Assembly: GCF_026642255.1 (NCBI RefSeq)
Contig: NZ_CP113264.1
Span: 1,922,001-1,986,000, forward strand
Direction: 5' to 3'
Length of the DNA stretch: 64,000 bases
DNA from: Streptomonospora nanhaiensis
GTDB lineage: Bacteria > Actinomycetota > Actinomycetes > Streptosporangiales > Streptosporangiaceae
Part shown: piece after piece, positions 1-8,436 of the stretch
Numbering within the stretch: position 1 is the first letter of the stretch
Layout of the letters: every line of letters begins with the position of its first letter
Position numbers and translations under genes: made by a program
Notes under the pieces: model-generated
What the model was told of the DNA's origin: nothing
The model's database searches: none
What the model saw: only the letters and a program-made list of their open reading frames with translations

Positions 1-361
1 TCCGCATAGGGGTGCTGGAGGACAGTGTCCGCGCGGAGGCGGGGCGGGTGAGTGTGCGGGTCCCGACCGGAGGGCGCAGATCCTGCCTTCGCTCCGATGG
101 AGCACTCACGTTCGGGAAGAACCTAGCGGACCGCTCTGCTCGTCTCAACCACATCTGTGGGCACAACCCCCGAATCATGGGGGAACCCACCGTTCCCGCG
201 GGGACGTTACGCCTGGAAGGAGCGGTCGGGGGCGGTGTGGCCCGGAACGTGCGGGCTTCTGTCCGCTGTGCGCCTCGCCACGCCCCGGCGGCGGCAGGAG
301 GGGAGGTGCCGCTCCCCCCCGGCCGGACCCTCGGAGGACCCGGCCGGGGGAGGAGGGCGGC
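1..361. other. Non-coding left edge with a possible terminator
   Basis: I see no convincing gene in this stretch. A GC-rich inverted repeat around 312-353 (arms rich in CCCCC-GGCCGG and CCGGCC-GGGGG) lies just after the stop codon of the minus-strand NYN gene and is its likely terminator. The gene to the left lies outside the window. Confidence 0.4.
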
Positions 362-1753
362 TCAGCCGTGCGCCTCCAGGCGGCGCAGGAAGATCGCCGA
401 GGGCACCGCGCGCGCACCCGCGCGCCGGACCGCGGACACGATCTCCTTGTCGGAGGTCACCACGGCGATCGGGCGTCCGGGCGGCTCCGCGCGCACCAGC
501 CGCACGATCAGCTCGTCGGCGGTCTCCCCGGGGGCGCTGAAGAGCAGGCGCACCCGCCGGGTGGGGGCCGCCACGGGGGGAGCGTCGATGTCGGCGCCGT
601 CGAACACGCACGTGATCTCGGCCTTGGTCCGGCTGGCCAACCCCTCCAGCGAGGCCATCAGCCGTGTGCGCTGGTCGGCCAGGGGGAGGGTCCCGTACCC
701 GGTCTTGGTCACGTTGTAGCCGTCCACCAGGAGGTGGACCCGGGGCACCGTCAACAGGTGCTCCAGCAGGCCCGGGTCGTCGTCGGGCAGGCCGCCCAGC
801 GACACCCGCCGCTGCTGCTCGGCCTCGGCGACCAGGTCCGCGGGGCTGTCCAGGGCCGCGGGCAGCGCCAGCTCCCTGCGCAGCCCGTGCGCGGATTCGA
901 CCAGCACGTCCAGCAGCACCCGGAGCCGGGCCTCGTCCGCGTTGCGTCCGGCGCGCACCGCGCGGCGGGCGTTCTCCACCTGCGCCTCGGCCGAGGCCAG
1001 CCGCGACCGCAGCCGCCGGTTCTCCGACTCCAGGGCGTTCATCTGCGTGGCCGACTCCGACTCGCGGTCGGAGGTCTCGGCCAGGACCCGTGCGGCCTCC
1101 GCCGCGGCGCCCTTGGCACGCTGCCGCTCCGTGTGCACCTTGCGGCGCAGCTCGGCGATCTCCGTGCGCTGCTCCCTGAGCTGGGAGCGCAGCCGCTCCG
1201 TCTCCGACTGGTGCTCGCTCCTGGCCTCGTCCAGCTGGCGGCGCACGGAGTCCAGCGCCTCGGCCGCCTCGTCCACCTCCCTGGCGCCGGCCAGGCGCTC
1301 CAGCTCCAGGTGGACGTCCTCGATGATCTCCGGCCAGCCCTTGGGCCGCAGCAGGTACGCGCAGGCCGCCACCGCCACGGGGTCCGCGGCAGGGGGCACC
1401 ACGCCCGAGTGCAGGCCCTCGGCCAGCTCCGGCCACACCTGCCGCACCCGGGCCGCGACCATGTCGCGGAAGCCGCCGTCGGTCTCCAGCTGGGCGGCGA
1501 TCTGCGGGCCGGCGAGCCTGGCACGGCGGCGCGGCTCGAACTTGGCGACCCTGCGCAGCAGCGGGGGGAGTTCGCTCGCGCGCATGCCGCCCAGCACGTC
1601 GGAACCGTACTCGACGACCCGGGCGCGCACCGGCTCGGGCAGGGGGCGGCGCAGCCGCTCCCCGTCGCTGTCGGCGCCGGGCGTCACGTCGACACTCTCG
1701 TCGCGCGGGCCGGTGCCGTCGGAGTCGCCGCCCGCCTCGGGGCGGGCGCTCAT
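362..1753 (-). CDS. NYN-domain RNA-binding/ribonuclease-like protein with coiled coil
   Basis: 463 aa. The C-terminal third, about residues 300-463, reads as a YacP/NYN (PIN-like) domain: VDGYNV near its start, an internal CVFDGAD, then SAPGETADELI and VVTSDKEI, which supply the acidic residues of the fold. The NYN family is known for metal-dependent RNA binding or cleavage. The middle (about 150-260) is a long charged helix rich in E, R, Q and A, probably a coiled coil. The N-terminus is acidic and low-complexity. The start is the ATG that overlaps the TGA of the upstream zinc-ribbon gene by four bases (ATGA), so the two are translationally coupled. An open frame extends upstream, but only by shadowing that neighbour. 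The RNA target is unknown. Confidence 0.85.
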   Translation of the reverse strand: MSARPEAGGDSDGTGPRDESVDVTPGADSDGERLRRPLPEPVRARVVEYGSDVLGGMRASELPPLLRRVAKFEPRRRARLAGPQIAAQLETDGGFRDMVAARVRQVWPELAEGLHSGVVPPAADPVAVAACAYLLRPKGWPEIIEDVHLELERLAGAREVDEAAEALDSVRRQLDEARSEHQSETERLRSQLREQRTEIAELRRKVHTERQRAKGAAAEAARVLAETSDRESESATQMNALESENRRLRSRLASAEAQVENARRAVRAGRNADEARLRVLLDVLVESAHGLRRELALPAALDSPADLVAEAEQQRRVSLGGLPDDDPGLLEHLLTVPRVHLLVDGYNVTKTGYGTLPLADQRTRLMASLEGLASRTKAEITCVFDGADIDAPPVAAPTRRVRLLFSAPGETADELIVRLVRAEPPGRPIAVVTSDKEIVSAVRRAGARAVPSAIFLRRLEAHG

Positions 1754-2019
1754 GCCTGACCCGTCGGGCTCTCCGCCGAGGAACCGGTGGCCGACCGGTC
1801 GGCGTCGGGGCGGGCGATGACCTCGACGCTGTCGGTGGCGCCGCACCAGCGGCACTTCACGCGCTCGACCGTCTCCGAGAGCACGGTCCGCTCCTCGACG
1901 CGGCCCTCACCGGCCAGGTCCAGGTGGAGGTAGTCCTGCGAACGGGTCGTCCTGGTCACGTCGAACCGCGTGAGGTTCCCGCATCCGGTGCACCGCCACC
2001 GCTCCTTGTCACCCGGCAT
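1750..2019 (-). CDS. Small zinc-ribbon protein
   Basis: 89 aa. Two CxxC pairs, CTGC near residues 10-13 and CRWC near 57-60, form a probable four-cysteine zinc ribbon; an acidic, Ser-rich tail follows. I chose the ATG giving MPGDKERW because the first CxxC follows shortly after it and the longer upstream extension is Arg/Gly-rich shadow. It is the first gene of a two-gene minus-strand unit with the NYN protein, joined by an ATGA overlap, which suggests the two act together in RNA metabolism (inference). Its promoter faces away from the exonuclease gene across about 140 bases. No named family is recognised. Confidence 0.7.
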   Translation of the reverse strand: MPGDKERWRCTGCGNLTRFDVTRTTRSQDYLHLDLAGEGRVEERTVLSETVERVKCRWCGATDSVEVIARPDADRSATGSSAESPTGQA

Positions 2020-2150
2020 AGCGATCCCCACGGTTCCTCCTCGTGTCGTGCTCGTCACGGGGCCGCGGACCTTCCGGCCCCGTCCCCCACATCTTTCCAT
2101 GTCGGGCAGGTCAGACCGTATCCCGACCGTTTTCGGTCGTCACCGCCGAC

Positions 2151-2165
2151 TAGCCTGACCGCGTG
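2151..2165 (+). promoter_or_regulatory. Leaderless promoter -10 of the exonuclease gene
   Basis: TAGCCT at 2151-2156 ends six bases before the GTG start at 2163, so transcription should begin at or within a base of the start codon. No ribosome binding site precedes the GTG, which fits a leaderless mRNA. Confidence 0.5.
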
Positions 2166-3887
2166 GTTCGACAGTCCGCGGCGCCCGCCGGCGTCCAAAC
2201 GAGCATCAGCGACCTCGGCACGCCCCTGGCCGCGGCGACGTTCGTCGTGCTGGACCTGGAGACCACCGGGACCAGCGCGTCCGCCGCCCGTGTCACGGAG
2301 GTCGGCGCGGTCAGGGTGCGCGGGGGAGAGGTCCTCGGCGAGTTCTCCACCCTGGTCGACCCCGGCGTGCCCGTCCCGGCCGCCATCACCCTGCTGACCG
2401 GGATCACCCAGTCCATGGTGGCGACCGCGCCCCCCATGGAGGAGGTCCTGCCCCGCGTCCTCGCGTTCCTCGACGAGGAGCCGGACACCGTCCTGGTCGC
2501 CCACAACGCCGCCTTCGACACCGGTTTCCTGAAGGCCGCGTGCGAGCGCCACGGGTCGGCCTGGCCCGGATACCCGGTGGTGGACACCCTGCGCCTGGCC
2601 CGGGCGATCCTCCCGCGGAGCGAGACCCGCAACCACAGGCTCGCCACCCTCGCCGCGTTCTTCGGGGTTCCGGTCACCCCCAACCACCGAGCCCTGGACG
2701 ACGCGCGTGCCACGGTCGGGGTCCTGCACGGGCTGATCGAGCGCCTCGGGCCGATGGGCGTGACCAGCGTGGAGGAGCTGCGCGCCGTCAGCAAGCCCGC
2801 CAGCCGGGCGCAGAAGGCCAGGCGGCACCTGGCGGAGGGCCTGCCGGAGGGCCCGGGGGTGTACGTGTTCACCGACGCGCGCGGGGCCGGCCTCTACGTG
2901 GGCAAGAGCAACAACCTGCGGCGGCGGGTCCGCTCCTACTTCACCGCGGCGGAGAGCCGCAGGCACATCCGCGAGATGGCCGCGCTGGTCGAGGGCGTCA
3001 CCCCCATCGAGTGCGCCACCGAACTGGAGGCGTCCGTCCGCGAGCTGCGGATCATCGCCGAGCGCAAGCCCCCCTACAACCGGCGCTCCCGCAACCCCGA
3101 GCGCGCCTCGTGGGTCAAGCTCACCACCGACGCCTACCCGCGCCTGTCCGTGGTGCGGGCGGTCAAGGACGACGGGGCCCCCTACATCGGTCCCTACGCC
3201 TCGGCCAGGGACGCCGAGCAGGCCAAGGAGGCCCTGCTCCACACGTTCCCGCTGCGGCAGTGCACGCACGCCTTCTCCGAGAGCAGGAGGATCGACCCGT
3301 GCGTCCTGGCCCAGCTGGGACGCTGCGGCGCCCCCTGCGACGGCACCGAGGCGCTCGAGGCCTACACCGTCCACGCCGACGCCGCGCGCGAGGCCATGAC
3401 CGGGGACCCCGCCGCCGTCGTCTCGGCGCACACCTCGCGCATCGCCGAACTCGCCGGAGCCCTGCGCTACGAGGAGGCCGCCGCCCTCCGCGACCGCCTC
3501 GCCGCCTTCCTGCGCGGCGCCCGGCGGGCCCAGCGGCTGTCGGCCCTGGCCTCGGTGGCCCAGGTGGTCGCCTCCCGGCGCTCCGCCACGGGCTGGGAGA
3601 CCTGCGTGGTCCGCCACGGGCGCCTCGCGGCCAGCGCGGTCCTGCGGCCGGGCACCGATCCGACCGCGTTCCTGGCCTCGCTCCTGGCGACCGCCGAGTA
3701 CGTCCCTCCGGGGTACGGGCCGAGCCCCAGGGCCCTGCCCGCGGAGACCGAGCTCGTCCTGGACTGGCTCACCGACCCCGCGACGAGGCTCGTCGACATC
3801 GACGGGGTCTGGACATGCCCGTTGCGGAGCGCGGAGGCGCACACGGAGATGACACACTGGGCGCATGGCCGCGCTTCCGCTCAATGA
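2163..3887 (+). CDS. DEDDh 3'-5' exonuclease fused to UvrC-type GIY-YIG nuclease
   Basis: 574 aa. Residues about 25-190 form a DEDDh exonuclease of the DNA polymerase III epsilon type: VVLDLETTG (Asp and Glu of Exo I), HNAAFDTGFL (Exo II) and NHRALDDARAT (Exo III His and Asp). Residues about 225-310 form a GIY-YIG endonuclease as in UvrC/Cho, with GPGVYVF and YVGKSNNLRRRVRSYF. A UVR-like helical segment lies near 425-445 (LRYEEAAALRDRLAAF). The RNase-H-like second nuclease and HhH domains of full UvrC are absent, so at most one incision is expected. This fusion is a recognised actinobacterial architecture, presumably for DNA repair, but its exact role is unclear. The GTG start follows a leaderless -10. 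The 3' end overlaps the rhomboid gene by 23 bases. Confidence 0.9.
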   Translation: MVRQSAAPAGVQTSISDLGTPLAAATFVVLDLETTGTSASAARVTEVGAVRVRGGEVLGEFSTLVDPGVPVPAAITLLTGITQSMVATAPPMEEVLPRVLAFLDEEPDTVLVAHNAAFDTGFLKAACERHGSAWPGYPVVDTLRLARAILPRSETRNHRLATLAAFFGVPVTPNHRALDDARATVGVLHGLIERLGPMGVTSVEELRAVSKPASRAQKARRHLAEGLPEGPGVYVFTDARGAGLYVGKSNNLRRRVRSYFTAAESRRHIREMAALVEGVTPIECATELEASVRELRIIAERKPPYNRRSRNPERASWVKLTTDAYPRLSVVRAVKDDGAPYIGPYASARDAEQAKEALLHTFPLRQCTHAFSESRRIDPCVLAQLGRCGAPCDGTEALEAYTVHADAAREAMTGDPAAVVSAHTSRIAELAGALRYEEAAALRDRLAAFLRGARRAQRLSALASVAQVVASRRSATGWETCVVRHGRLAASAVLRPGTDPTAFLASLLATAEYVPPGYGPSPRALPAETELVLDWLTDPATRLVDIDGVWTCPLRSAEAHTEMTHWAHGRASAQ

Positions 3888-4629
3888 CGACTACCCCGTC
3901 CGCCGCGCCCCCGTCGTCGCGTACACGCTGATCGCGGTCAACGTCCTCGTCTACCTGCTGTCCCCCCAGGCCGCCACGGCCGTCTGGTACCCGGTCGACA
4001 TGGTGGGCCGCTTCTGCGCCATCCAGGACTACTTCATGCGCTGGGGCGCGGTGCCCGCCGAGATCCTCGGACAGGTGGACCGGGTCCCGCACGCGGTGCC
4101 CGAGTGCGGGTCGGTGGACGGCAAGTCCGTGTGGTTCTCGGTGCTCAGCTCGATGTTCGTGCACGCCGGCGCCATGCACCTGCTGGGCAACATGGTCTAC
4201 CTGTTCGTCTTCGGCCCCGTCGTGGAGGACCGCATCGGCCGCGTCCGCTTCCTGCTGCTGTACGCGGTCACCGGGGTGGCGGCGGCCTACGGCTTCTCCC
4301 TGGTGGAACCCGGGGGGGAGATGCCCATGGTGGGAGCCTCGGGCGCCATCTCCGGCGTGCTCGGCGCCTACCTCGTCGTGCAGTTCCGCAGCCGGGTCAC
4401 CACACTGGTGTTCGTGGTGATCCCGATGCGCCTGCCGGGGTGGGCCCTGGTCGGAAGCTACTTCGTGCTTCAGTATCTTCTCTACGTCACCACATCGAAC
4501 TCCCCCGGCGCCGGGAGCGGAGTCGCCTACGCGGCGCACGTGTACGGGTTCATCGCCGGGGTGATCGCGGGACTGGTGGTCTACCGGCTGCGATGGCGCT
4601 CCGGGACGCGGCTCTCCGACGTCTACTAG
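3865..4629 (+). CDS. Rhomboid-family intramembrane serine protease
   Basis: 254 aa polytopic membrane protein, predicted to sit in the cytoplasmic membrane and cleave transmembrane substrates. The catalytic Ser lies in GASG (Ser159) and the catalytic His in AYAAHVYGF (His225), the spacing expected for rhomboids. Helices begin at residues 13-32, and a longer extracytoplasmic loop (about 40-95) precedes the HxxxN-like segment HAGAMHLLGNMVYLF. The ATG start lies inside the exonuclease gene, a 23-base overlap that suggests co-transcription. No substrate can be inferred from the neighbours. Confidence 0.92.
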   Translation: MAALPLNDDYPVRRAPVVAYTLIAVNVLVYLLSPQAATAVWYPVDMVGRFCAIQDYFMRWGAVPAEILGQVDRVPHAVPECGSVDGKSVWFSVLSSMFVHAGAMHLLGNMVYLFVFGPVVEDRIGRVRFLLLYAVTGVAAAYGFSLVEPGGEMPMVGASGAISGVLGAYLVVQFRSRVTTLVFVVIPMRLPGWALVGSYFVLQYLLYVTTSNSPGAGSGVAYAAHVYGFIAGVIAGLVVYRLRWRSGTRLSDVY

Positions 4630-4684
4630 GGGCGCCCCGCGCGGCCGGGGCCGCCTTCCCGCGGCCAACCGCCCTGGAGGCACA

Positions 4685-4960
4685 GTGATCACCGCGATCG
4701 TCATGATCAAGGCCGACGTCAACCGCATCCCCGAGGTCGCCGAGGCGATCGCGGAGATCGACGGGGTGAGCGAGGTCTACTCGGTCACCGGGGGCGTCGA
4801 CCTCATCGCCATGGTGCGCGTGCGCCGGCACGAGGACCTGGCGGAGGTGATCCCGGGGCGGGTCAACAAGGTTCCCGGGGTGCTGTCCTCCGACACCCAC
4901 ATCTCCTTCCGCGCCTACTCCAAGCACGACCTGGAGTCCGCCTTCGCGATCGGCTGGTAG
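4685..4960 (+). CDS. Stand-alone Lrp/AsnC ligand-binding (RAM) domain protein
   Basis: 91 aa. The whole protein corresponds to the effector-binding alpha-beta sandwich of Lrp/AsnC regulators: a first strand ITAIVMIKAD, then VYSVTGGVDLIAMVRV, which contains the conserved Gly-Asp ligand segment. There is no helix-turn-helix. Such single-domain proteins bind amino acids and often oligomerise, but their targets are mostly unknown. GTG start preceded by a GGAGGC ribosome binding site. The phosphatase gene follows after six bases, so the two probably share a transcript. In related actinobacteria a gene of this kind lies next to trpD, as here. Confidence 0.85.
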   Translation: MITAIVMIKADVNRIPEVAEAIAEIDGVSEVYSVTGGVDLIAMVRVRRHEDLAEVIPGRVNKVPGVLSSDTHISFRAYSKHDLESAFAIGW

Positions 4961-4966
4961 GGGCCG

Positions 4967-5395
4967 GTGGCATCTTCCTGGGACCCCTCGGCGCCCGGTG
5001 TGCTCCGGCTCCCCTCGGGGGCGCTGGTCCGCGGCCGGGGCCTGCGCCGCCCGCTCCCGGAGGGCCCCGCGCCCTCCTTCGCCGTGTACCTGCTCGGGCA
5101 GGAGCCGCCCCCCGTGCCCTGGGAGGCGCGCTGGGTGAGGTGGAGGGACTTCGGTCTGCCGTCCGACCCGGCCGGCCTGCGCGGCGCCCTGCGGGAGGCG
5201 CTGGAGCGGGCCGGGGCCGACAGGGTCGAGGTCGCCTGCTCGGGCGGACGGGGGCGGACCGGCACCGCGCTGGCCTGCCTCGCCGTCATGGACGGGGTGC
5301 CCGCCGGGGAGGCGGTCGCCTACGTTCGGGAGCACTACTCGCCGCGCGCGGTGGAGACCCCGTGGCAGCGGCGCTTCGCGCGCCGCTTCGGGTGA
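4967..5395 (+). CDS. Small protein-tyrosine-phosphatase-like enzyme
   Basis: 142 aa. The P-loop CSGGRGRTG (Cys91, Arg97) matches the CX5R signature of cysteine-dependent phosphatases; the second Arg and Thr-Gly are typical of the dual-specificity/PTP class. The general-acid Asp is probably in RWRDFGLPSD (about residue 60). The domain is short and soluble with no signal peptide. GTG start six bases after the Lrp-like gene. Substrate unknown; a phosphotyrosine protein or an inositol-type phosphate is possible. It converges on trpD across a hairpin terminator. Confidence 0.8.
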   Translation: MASSWDPSAPGVLRLPSGALVRGRGLRRPLPEGPAPSFAVYLLGQEPPPVPWEARWVRWRDFGLPSDPAGLRGALREALERAGADRVEVACSGGRGRTGTALACLAVMDGVPAGEAVAYVREHYSPRAVETPWQRRFARRFG

Positions 5396-5415
5396 GCGGC
5401 GGGCCCGCGGCCGGA

Positions 5416-5457
5416 CGCGGGGGCGGGCGCCGGGGATCCCGGCCACCCGCCCCCGCG
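5416..5457. terminator. Bidirectional hairpin between convergent genes
   Basis: CGCGGGGGCGGG at 5416-5427 pairs with CCCGCCCCCGCG at 5446-5457, and an inner GCCGGG/CCCGGC continues the stem. It sits between the phosphatase gene and trpD, whose 3' ends face each other. There is no T tract, as is usual for GC-rich actinobacterial terminators. Confidence 0.6.
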
Positions 5458-5491
5458 GCAGGGCGGGGCACGGGGCCCGGCCGCCGCGTCC

Positions 5492-6583
5492 TCAGGCCGC
5501 CTTGGCGTGGCTCTGGCTGATCTCCACCCAGTTCTCCAGGGTGCGCTCGGCCGCTCCGGAGTCGACGGCGGCGGCCGCCCGCGCGTACCCGGCGCCCACG
5601 GCGTCCAGCAGCGGCCCCTCCACGCCGTCCACGGCGGCCAGCGCGGCGCCCGCGTTGAGCAGGACCGCGTCGCGCACCGGCCCGGGGCGCCCGGCGACGA
5701 GGTCGCGCACCGCCTGGGCGTTGAACTCCACGTCCCCGCCGCGCAGGTCCTCGGCCCCGGACCGGGCGATGCCCAGGTCGGCCGGGTCCAGGGTCTCCCT
5801 GCGGGCCGAGCCGTCGCGCACCACCCACACCGTGGACGTGGTCGTCGTGGTCAGCTCGTCCAGGCCGTCGTCGCCCCGGAACACCAGCGCGGAGGAGCCG
5901 CGGCGCGCGAACACGCCGGCGATGACCTCGCACATGCGCTCGTCGAAGACGCCGATCGCCGAGGCCGTCGGCTGCGCGGGGTTGGTCAGCGGCCCCAGGA
6001 AGTTGAACACCGTCGGCACGGCCAGCTCGCGGCGCGGCTTGGCGGCGAAGCGCAGGGACGGGTGGAACAGGGGCGCGAAGCAGAAGGTGATGCCCGCCTC
6101 CTCGGCCACCCGCGCGGTCAGCGCCGGGGGCAGGTCCAGGACCACCCCGAGCCGCTCCAGCACGTCGGCGGTGCCGCAGGAGGAGGACGCGGCCCGGTTG
6201 CCGTGCTTGACCACGCGCGCGCCCGCCGCGGAGGCCACGATCGCCGCCATCGTGGAGACGTTCACGGTGTGCGCCCGGTCGCCGCCGGTGCCGACGATGT
6301 CCAGGGTCGGCCCGGGCACGCTCACGCGCACGGCGTTGTCGAGCATGCCCTGGGCCAGGCCGGTCACCTCGGACACGCTCTCGCCCTTGGCGCGCAGCGC
6401 GATGGCGAACCCGGCGATCTGGGCGTCGGTCGCCGACCCCGACATGATCTCGTTCATCGCCCAGACGGTGTCGGCGCTGCTGAGGGTGACACCGCCGAGC
6501 AGGGCGGTGATGAGGTTCGACCAGGTCCGCTCGGTGACGGCGGACGGTTCGGAGGCGGGGGCGGGCGAGGCAGGGGCGTTCAT
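5492..6583 (-). CDS. trpD: Anthranilate phosphoribosyltransferase
   Basis: 363 aa. Transfers the phosphoribosyl group of PRPP to anthranilate in tryptophan biosynthesis. Signatures: [14 protein letters not shown], the PRPP/Mg binding motif (about residues 100-113), and [21 protein letters not shown] (about 130-150), diagnostic of the family; FLGPLTNPA follows later. Start ATG with GGAG on the minus strand ten bases upstream. It is not in a trp operon here but stands alone, as in Streptomyces, between the Lrp-like cluster and the cytochrome genes. About 290 bases upstream are non-coding. Confidence 0.96.
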   Translation of the reverse strand: MNAPASPAPASEPSAVTERTWSNLITALLGGVTLSSADTVWAMNEIMSGSATDAQIAGFAIALRAKGESVSEVTGLAQGMLDNAVRVSVPGPTLDIVGTGGDRAHTVNVSTMAAIVASAAGARVVKHGNRAASSSCGTADVLERLGVVLDLPPALTARVAEEAGITFCFAPLFHPSLRFAAKPRRELAVPTVFNFLGPLTNPAQPTASAIGVFDERMCEVIAGVFARRGSSALVFRGDDGLDELTTTTTSTVWVVRDGSARRETLDPADLGIARSGAEDLRGGDVEFNAQAVRDLVAGRPGPVRDAVLLNAGAALAAVDGVEGPLLDAVGAGYARAAAAVDSGAAERTLENWVEISQSHAKAA

Positions 6584-6873
6584 TCTGGTGACTCCACGGT
6601 GAGGAACGGGCGTAGGGACCCGGGGAGGCGGCGCACGGCGGAGGGGTTCCGCGTGCGCGGCGCCGGGGCGGCGGCCCGCCTCCGCGCGGCGGCCCTCACG
6701 GGCGCCGGCGGACGAGCGGGCGGGCCGCCCTCAGGCCCCCGGGGACGGGGACGGGGCGCGGCCGCGCCATCGCCCGATGTCGGCGCCGTGGTTGAGGGAC
6801 CCGCCCACCACGAGGCGGCGGCGCATGTCCCGCTCGCCGCTGTCGTCCACCACGCGTCCGCCTCCCACCCGGA

Positions 6874-7278
6874 TCACCCGCTGAGGGCCGCGACCCGCCG
6901 GCGCATCAGCTCGGCCAGCGACTCGGCGAGCGCGACGGGGTCGATCGGGTGGCTGACGACCTGCTCGGCCTGCGACCAGGTCGCGAGCCAGCCGTCGTCG
7001 CGGCGGCCCACCAGGAGCAGGACCGGCGGGCAGCGGTAGATCTCGTCCTTGATCTGGCGGCACAGGCCCATCCCGCCGACGGGGGAGGCCTCGCCGTCGA
7101 GGACGGCCACGTCGATCGCCGCGGCCGGGTCGGTGTCCTCCAGTTTGCGCAGGACGACGGGCGCGGTCGCGCACTCGACGAACTCCACCCGGGGGACGTC
7201 CGCCGCGGGGCGGCGGCCGATCGCCAGCCGGACCTGCTCACGGGTGTCGGCGTTGTCGCTGTAGACCAGCACGCGCAT
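6874..7278 (-). CDS. Receiver-like (response-regulator) protein without output domain
   Basis: 134 aa. Fold and motifs of a CheY-like receiver: the first strand RVLVYSDNADTREQVRLAI carries an acidic residue after the strand, AVLDGE carries the phospho-accepting Asp position, and VLLLVGRRDD and VVSHPIDP follow. There is no DNA-binding domain. A homologous gene lies divergently upstream of ctaE in Streptomyces. I chose ATG 7278, where the first strand begins; an in-frame ATG at 7311 would add eleven residues and is nearly as likely. The position opposite the cytochrome bc1/oxidase genes suggests a link to respiration, but that is only context. Confidence 0.7.
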   Translation of the reverse strand: MRVLVYSDNADTREQVRLAIGRRPAADVPRVEFVECATAPVVLRKLEDTDPAAAIDVAVLDGEASPVGGMGLCRQIKDEIYRCPPVLLLVGRRDDGWLATWSQAEQVVSHPIDPVALAESLAELMRRRVAALSG

Positions 7279-7792
7279 CCTGGCACCCGTGTCCGTACCG
7301 CTGACCACCATCGCGCAACCGTCCCATCGCGTCTGTCCGCGGCCGCCGCCGTGGGGGGTGCGGCCGAGGCGTTCGTTGGCTGTATGCCTATGACTGTATT
7401 GCCTCGTGGCCCCGCTGCCCAGGAGAACCGGCGGGTCCTTCGGGCAGCTGAGACCTTCGACACCACAGGATGCCAGTACCTCGGAGGGGTTCGCCCACCC
7501 GCCCCGGGCGCGGCGTTGTCCAACAGTGATCGTTTCGATACCTGGGCGTTGGCCGTGGTGGGTTGGAGTGGTGGGAGGAGGGGTACGAATCGCCTCAGCC
7601 GCCCAGGATCGCGCTTTTCGGCCCCCGAGGGCGCGGCGGATGCGGACCCGCGGTGCCCGAGCCGCTACAGTAACGCCCGAGTCACGGCGTGAGGGCCGTG
7701 GCGGCGGTCCGAGGCAGGCCATATCGGGACTGAACCGCCTCCTTACGGGGGGTCGAGTACGGACCTCCGCGAGATGCCGTAATAATGCTCCC
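7279..7792. other. Divergent promoter region upstream of ctaE
   Basis: No convincing gene. It separates the receiver-like gene (minus) from ctaE (plus). An imperfect direct repeat (CTGTATGCCT / CTGTATTGCCT near 7379-7403) lies about 100 bases upstream of the minus-strand gene. No Rex-type TTGTGA-N6-TCACAA site was found. Confidence 0.5.
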
Positions 7793-7795
7793 GTG
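7780..7795 (+). promoter_or_regulatory. Leaderless promoter -10 of ctaE
   Basis: TAATAAT at 7780-7786 lies six bases before the GTG start at 7793. No ribosome binding site is present between them. Confidence 0.5.
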
Positions 7796-8419
7796 GCGAC
7801 AGCAACCGCGAACCCAAAAACAGCACCGACACCAGCACATGGTGCGGCAAAGCGTCCTGACCTGGTGAGCGTTGGCACCATCGTGTGGTTGGCCAACGAG
7901 CTCATGTTCTTCGCTGCGCTGTTCGCGATGTACTTCACCATCCGATCGGTGACCAATGGAAACCCCGACCTCGGGGCATGGCCGGCGACCCACCTGAACG
8001 TTCCGTGGGCGACGACCATCACCGTGGTCCTCGTGGCTTCGAGCTTCACCGCGCAGGCCGGCGTCTGGGCCGCAGAGCGCGGCGACGTCAAGAAGCTGCG
8101 CATGTGGTTCTTCGTGACGTTCTTCATGGGACTGTTCTTCATCCTGGGACAGGCCTACGAGTACTACGAGCTCATCGTCCACGAGGGCCTGACTCTTCAG
8201 TCGAACGCCTACGGGTCGATGTTCTACCTGACCACGGGCTTCCACGGACTCCATGTCATCGGTGGGCTGGTCGCGTTCCTCATCATGCTGGGACGCACGT
8301 ACGCCGCGAAGCGCTTCACCCACCAGCAGGCAACCAGCGCGATCGTCGTGTCCTACTACTGGCACTTCGTCGACGTCGTCTGGGTCGCTTTGTTCTTCAC
8401 CATCTACTTCATCCAGTAA
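7793..8419 (+). CDS. ctaE: Cytochrome c oxidase subunit III
   Basis: 208 aa, five predicted membrane helices. Part of the aa3 oxidase of the respiratory chain. Characteristic segments: [21 protein letters not shown] near the N-terminus, [20 protein letters not shown] with the conserved FHG-H, and [15 protein letters not shown] at the C-terminus. The Ala/Thr/Pro-rich first 20 residues are typical of actinobacteria. GTG start chosen because TAATAAT sits six bases upstream and the frame before it is not protein-like. It leads the conserved run ctaE-qcrC-qcrA-qcrB encoding parts of the bc1-aa3 supercomplex; the catalytic oxidase subunits lie elsewhere. Confidence 0.96.
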   Translation: MATATANPKTAPTPAHGAAKRPDLVSVGTIVWLANELMFFAALFAMYFTIRSVTNGNPDLGAWPATHLNVPWATTITVVLVASSFTAQAGVWAAERGDVKKLRMWFFVTFFMGLFFILGQAYEYYELIVHEGLTLQSNAYGSMFYLTTGFHGLHVIGGLVAFLIMLGRTYAAKRFTHQQATSAIVVSYYWHFVDVVWVALFFTIYFIQ

Positions 8420-8436
8420 CCCGAAACGGGGAAACC

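Noticed and set aside
7312-7792. Rex redox operator upstream of ctaE-qcr
   Set aside because: No TTGTGA-N6-TCACAA or close variant on either strand.
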